The translations under genes were made by a program, and so were the position numbers. Below, piece after piece: positions 61,565-64,000 of a stretch of DNA of 64,000 nt. The DNA comes from Alteromonadaceae bacterium. GTDB lineage: Bacteria > Pseudomonadota > Gammaproteobacteria > Pseudomonadales > Oleiphilaceae. Numbering within the stretch: position 1 is the first letter of the stretch; each line of letters opens with the position of its first letter. The stretch lies in contig JABXHG010000001.1 in NCBI GenBank assembly GCA_013393545.1, positions 1 to 64,000 of the forward strand, given 5' to 3'. The notes under the pieces were generated by a model that saw only the letters and a list, made by a program, of their open reading frames with translations, had not been told where the DNA came from and searched no databases.

Positions 61565-61804
61565 ATGCCGTTCTCGCCAAATCACCTTGCAGAGCTCAAT
61601 TTATTGTCCCAGTTCCCATCCACTTCCACTCAGGAAGGGATCAAGGTTCACGAACACTCCGCCGCTCCGGAAACGGTTCAGGCTGCACAGGCGTTGTTCA
61701 GCAAGGGGCTGATCAGCCAGAAAGACGGCGGTTATCTGACCCCTCTGGGCTGCGAGGCAGTTGAGATGACGCAAAAGCTGCAATCGCTACTGGCTGGCGA
61801 ATAA
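61565..61804 (+). CDS. TIGR02647 family protein
   Basis: A 79-residue protein: ELNLLSQFPSTSTQEGIKVH, TVQAAQALFSKGLISQKDGGYLTPLG, LQSLLAGE. Matches the TIGR02647 pattern conserved in gammaproteobacteria; function unknown, winged-helix-like in appearance. GGAGTGTGCC precedes the ATG. Confidence 0.8.
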   Translation: MPFSPNHLAELNLLSQFPSTSTQEGIKVHEHSAAPETVQAAQALFSKGLISQKDGGYLTPLGCEAVEMTQKLQSLLAGE

Positions 61805-61868
61805 CCCCTTCGCGTGCGCGTAGTGGACGCGTAAAAGGGGGCGTTCAAGCTTTGTTTTTGACGCCCCC
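61805..61868. promoter_or_regulatory. Pair of overlapping hairpins before the host-attachment gene
   Basis: CCCCTTCGCGT pairs imperfectly with ACGCGTAAAAGGGG, while the following GGGGCGT (61837-61843) can instead pair with ACGCCCC (61861-61867). The two stems share the GGGG and are mutually exclusive. They follow the TIGR02647 stop and end 53 bases before the next gene; they may be a terminator/antiterminator-like leader. Evidence is base complementarity only. Confidence 0.35.
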
Positions 61869-61920
61869 CGCAGTGGTGCTATCGTTTCAGTACAGCCTGC
61901 AAAAACATGGAGGGCAGATA

Positions 61921-62376
61921 ATGACGAGGCGCGACGAGAATCCCCTGGCTCCAAAGAAGCTCTATATTCTGGTGGCGGATAGCGCCATGGCCCGGTTTTT
62001 CAAGGCAAAAACTCCTATCAAAAGCATCGAGGAAATTCTGGATCATCCCCACAAGGAGGGCCGGCAGAGGGATTCGGATATCTATACCGACCGGCCGGGC
62101 AGCAATCACAGCGGGGCGGGCGGTTACCAGACCTACGATCGAGAAACGGACGAAGATCCGGAAAATGCCCGCTTCGCGCGTGAGCTGGGGGCGTACCTCA
62201 AAAAGGCCCACCACGAAGGCCGGTTTGACAATCTGGTGCTGGTGGCACCGCCAAAGTTCCTGGGGGTGTTGCGGCATCACATTGGTAAGGAGTGCATGGC
62301 GACGGTTCTCAAATCCATCGACAAGGATCTTGTGAGCCAGGACGCTGCATCGATCACCCGGCACCTGGAGCTGTAG
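61921..62376 (+). CDS. Host attachment protein family (AtsA-like)
   Basis: A 151-residue protein: KKLYILVADSAMARFFKAK, DRPGSNHSGAGGYQTYDRETDEDP, ARELGAYLKKAHHEGRFDNLVLVAPPKFLGVLRHHI, the Host_attach (PF10116) pattern, related to baeRF-type stress proteins. GGAGGGC precedes ATG 61921. Role: probable stress or surface attachment factor. Confidence 0.85.
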   Translation: MTRRDENPLAPKKLYILVADSAMARFFKAKTPIKSIEEILDHPHKEGRQRDSDIYTDRPGSNHSGAGGYQTYDRETDEDPENARFARELGAYLKKAHHEGRFDNLVLVAPPKFLGVLRHHIGKECMATVLKSIDKDLVSQDAASITRHLEL

Positions 62377-62396
62377 CCACGCGCGGTTCTTCAGTC

Positions 62397-62420
62397 AGCC
62401 TGCGGTGGGTGCCGCAGGCT
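62397..62420 (+). terminator. Hairpin after the host-attachment gene
   Basis: AGCCTGCGG/CCGCAGGCT, a 9-bp stem with a 6-base loop, 20 bases after the stop. No T-run, so weakly supported as terminator. Confidence 0.45.
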
Positions 62421-62492
62421 CTATTCAAAGCACCTGAGGATACGTGAGAGCTTGACTGGTCACGCGGGCATGGCTTTCAATTGAGAAGCCTG

Positions 62493-63113
62493 TCAACGCC
62501 CGTTCATAATTCCCACCACCAGTCGGCCCGCCAGGCCCACCAGTACCGCACCGAATACCCGCTCGAACCACACCGCGCGTTGTTTCAGGGCATCCAGCCA
62601 GCGAGGATTAGAGAACAGCCACGCCACTATCAGGTACCAGCCGGTGTCGATGGCCAGTGCGGTGGCTGCATAACCGAATTTGGCCAGCAGGCTGGTGTCG
62701 GTGCCAACCACCTGGCTGAACAGTGCCAGGAAGAACACGGCGATTTTCGGGTTCAGGAAGGCAATCAGGAAGCCGTCTCGGGCAGCACTTTTACTGGTAG
62801 GGGCTTCGGCCAGTTCGTTATTGCCATCGGATTTGGCCAGCAATCCCTTCACCCCCAGCCAGGCCAGATAGCCTGCGCCGCCCCATTGGAGGATGGCAAA
62901 GGCAGTAGGTGAGGCGGTAATCACGGCCGCCAGGCCAAGGATGCTGAGAAACGCGTAGATGCCAACGCCAAGACCATGAGACAGGGCCGTGATCACGCCA
63001 TTACGACGCCCGCCGGCCAGTGTCTGCTTCATGACCAGCGCCAGTGACGGGCCGGGTGACATGGCGCCAAGCACGCAAATGGTGACGATGGTCAGCCAAG
63101 TGGCAAATGTCAT
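62493..63113 (-). CDS. LysE/RhtB family exporter
   Basis: A 206-residue inner-membrane protein with about six helices and the LysE signature GAMSPGPSLALVMKQTLAGGRRNG near the start (residues 17-40), KSAARDGFLIAFLNPKIAVFFLALF in the middle. Exports amino acids or derivatives. Ten bases separate it from the preceding SelW-like gene stop region; both are on the minus strand. Confidence 0.9.
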   Translation of the reverse strand: MTFATWLTIVTICVLGAMSPGPSLALVMKQTLAGGRRNGVITALSHGLGVGIYAFLSILGLAAVITASPTAFAILQWGGAGYLAWLGVKGLLAKSDGNNELAEAPTSKSAARDGFLIAFLNPKIAVFFLALFSQVVGTDTSLLAKFGYAATALAIDTGWYLIVAWLFSNPRWLDALKQRAVWFERVFGAVLVGLAGRLVVGIMNGR

Positions 63114-63131
63114 GGGAAATCCTTGAAAGTG

Positions 63132-63422
63132 TTACTGGGAGTGGGTGGTCGGGTGATCAGAGTGGCCAAGGGATCTGTCTGGATCGATTTGATCCCTGAC
63201 CATCTGTTTCAGCTGCTTGATCTCGGGAAAACCGCCATCCTCCTTTCGGGACCAGATGCGGTTGCCGTTCACATGAATTTCGAAAATGCCGCCAGTGCCG
63301 GGGTGCAGGCTGAGTTCGTCAATGTCGCCCTCGAAGGTTGTCAGCAGTTCCTGTGCCATCCAGGCCGAGCGAAGCAGCCAGCGGCAACCGGTGCAGTAGT
63401 GAATGTCGATCTTGTTGGTCAT
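63132..63422 (-). CDS. SelT/SelW/SelH (Rdx) family selenoprotein-like protein with Cys
   Basis: A 96-residue thioredoxin-like fold protein: IDIHYCTGCRWLLRSAWM with the CxxC redox motif where some members have CxxU, and GGIFEIHVNGNRIWSRKEDGGFPE. No Sec codon. Likely redox function; partner unknown. It precedes LysE on the same strand. Confidence 0.88.
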   Translation of the reverse strand: MTNKIDIHYCTGCRWLLRSAWMAQELLTTFEGDIDELSLHPGTGGIFEIHVNGNRIWSRKEDGGFPEIKQLKQMVRDQIDPDRSLGHSDHPTTHSQ

Positions 63423-63484
63423 GCCGGCGTTGACCTCCTTCGTTATGGTATCGTGTGCGGCTTTTCCAGAAGAACCGATATGTT

Positions 63485-64000
63485 ATGGCCGATCTGTCTG
63501 TTGTCCAGTATATCCTTATTGCGCTGATTTTTGTGTGGAGCGGCTTTGTGCGCTCGGGCCTTGGTTTTGGTGGCGCGGTGCTGTCATTGCCGTTTTTGCT
63601 GCTGGTACTGGACGAGCCGCTGGTGTTTTTACCACTTATCGCCGTGCACCTGCTGGTATTTTCCTCTCTGACGGTCTGGATGAACAACCGCAAGAAGCCG
63701 GGAGTCAGGGAAGGGCAGAGAGAGGGCACGGTCGACTGGCATTACATCGGCCGGCTGATGGCCATTCTGATTGTGCCCAAAATGATCGGTGTCATCGGCC
63801 TGTTTACGCTGCCGAACCATGTTCTCAGTGCCATCATTTTCGTGATTGTGGCGCTGTATTCGGTCTCCTACATCATTAACCGGCCGTTTCGCAGTGGCAG
63901 CAAGACCATCGACATACTTTTTCTGATGCTTGGTGGTTACATCAGTGGCACCTCGTTGATCGGGGCGCCGTTGATTATTGCCGTGGCCGCCCAGCACTTG
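63485..64000 (+). CDS. TauE/SafE (TSUP) family transporter, 3' end outside the window
   Basis: The first 172 codons of an open frame from ATG 63485: SGFVRSGLGFGGAVLSLPFLLL (first TSUP repeat), HLLVFSSLTVWMNNRKKP, a cytoplasmic loop, and the second repeat start GGYISGTSLIGAPLIIAV. TSUP proteins move sulfite, sulfoacetate or other anions. The gene continues past base 64000, so the C-terminus is not seen. Confidence 0.85.
   Translation, partial: MADLSVVQYILIALIFVWSGFVRSGLGFGGAVLSLPFLLLVLDEPLVFLPLIAVHLLVFSSLTVWMNNRKKPGVREGQREGTVDWHYIGRLMAILIVPKMIGVIGLFTLPNHVLSAIIFVIVALYSVSYIINRPFRSGSKTIDILFLMLGGYISGTSLIGAPLIIAVAAQHL

Overview
The window reads as a chromosome segment of a marine gammaproteobacterium, most like Marinobacter or a close relative. 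This is inferred from gene content and codon use: TrhO, DUF481 and TudS/DUF1722 proteins, RadD, ArfB, EfpL, a TIGR02647 protein, DUF938 and an entericidin. No rRNA, tRNA or CRISPR array was recognised.

Layout. 0.2-9.1 kb: one giant RTX/haemolysin-type calcium-binding protein ending in a type I secretion-like tail. 9.2-17.7 kb: housekeeping genes (trhO, DUF481 porin-like, TudS-DUF1722, a pseudo-phosphoesterase/glycosyltransferase fusion with a flippase-like partner, gloA, EamA, comEA). Directly upstream of comEA on the minus strand is a strong candidate for an Rsm/Csr-type sRNA: ten GGA motifs, several in hairpin loops, behind a GacA-type box.

18-28 kb: an accessory hot spot. It holds an intact higBA, two antitoxins whose toxins survive only as short stubs, a GH24 lysozyme overlapping an LprI-like periplasmic protein, a deletion-bearing S41 peptidase, an IS3 stub, NYN and NERD nuclease-like genes, a divergent YidD/TM2/DUF4177 group, and fragments of nearby genes (three copies of a nucleoside deoxyribosyltransferase 3' end, a truncated slyD with its promoter, an NYN fragment). 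28-46 kb: mostly core genes (slyD, thioredoxins, P-type ATPase, a Fur-box-associated Fe-siderophore-type ABC transporter with an ATP-grasp ligase, radD, a RelE/ParD-like pair, aldo/keto reductase, ltaE, entericidin, arfB).

46.2-54.8 kb: a visibly AT-richer island with a tightly spaced, partly overlapping operon. It encodes a haem-oxygenase-like diiron oxidase candidate, an AHL-synthase/N-acyl-amino-acid-synthase-like acyltransferase, a small membrane protein, an RND/MMPL exporter, a Fre-like flavin reductase, a LolA-like periplasmic carrier and an outer-membrane barrel. Read together it looks like a make-oxidise-export route for an acylated small molecule or lipid; this is the most likely undescribed system here.

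55-64 kb: core genes again (AEC transporter, lipoproteins, crotonase, efpL, a spermidine-synthase-like protein, lytic transglycosylase, host-attachment protein, LysE, a SelW-like protein, and a TauE/SafE transporter that runs off the end). Two dispersed repeat families link distant places: a palindrome-ended element at 12.1 and 59.9 kb, and a DnaA-box dyad element upstream of arfB (46.1 kb) and efpL (59.2 kb).
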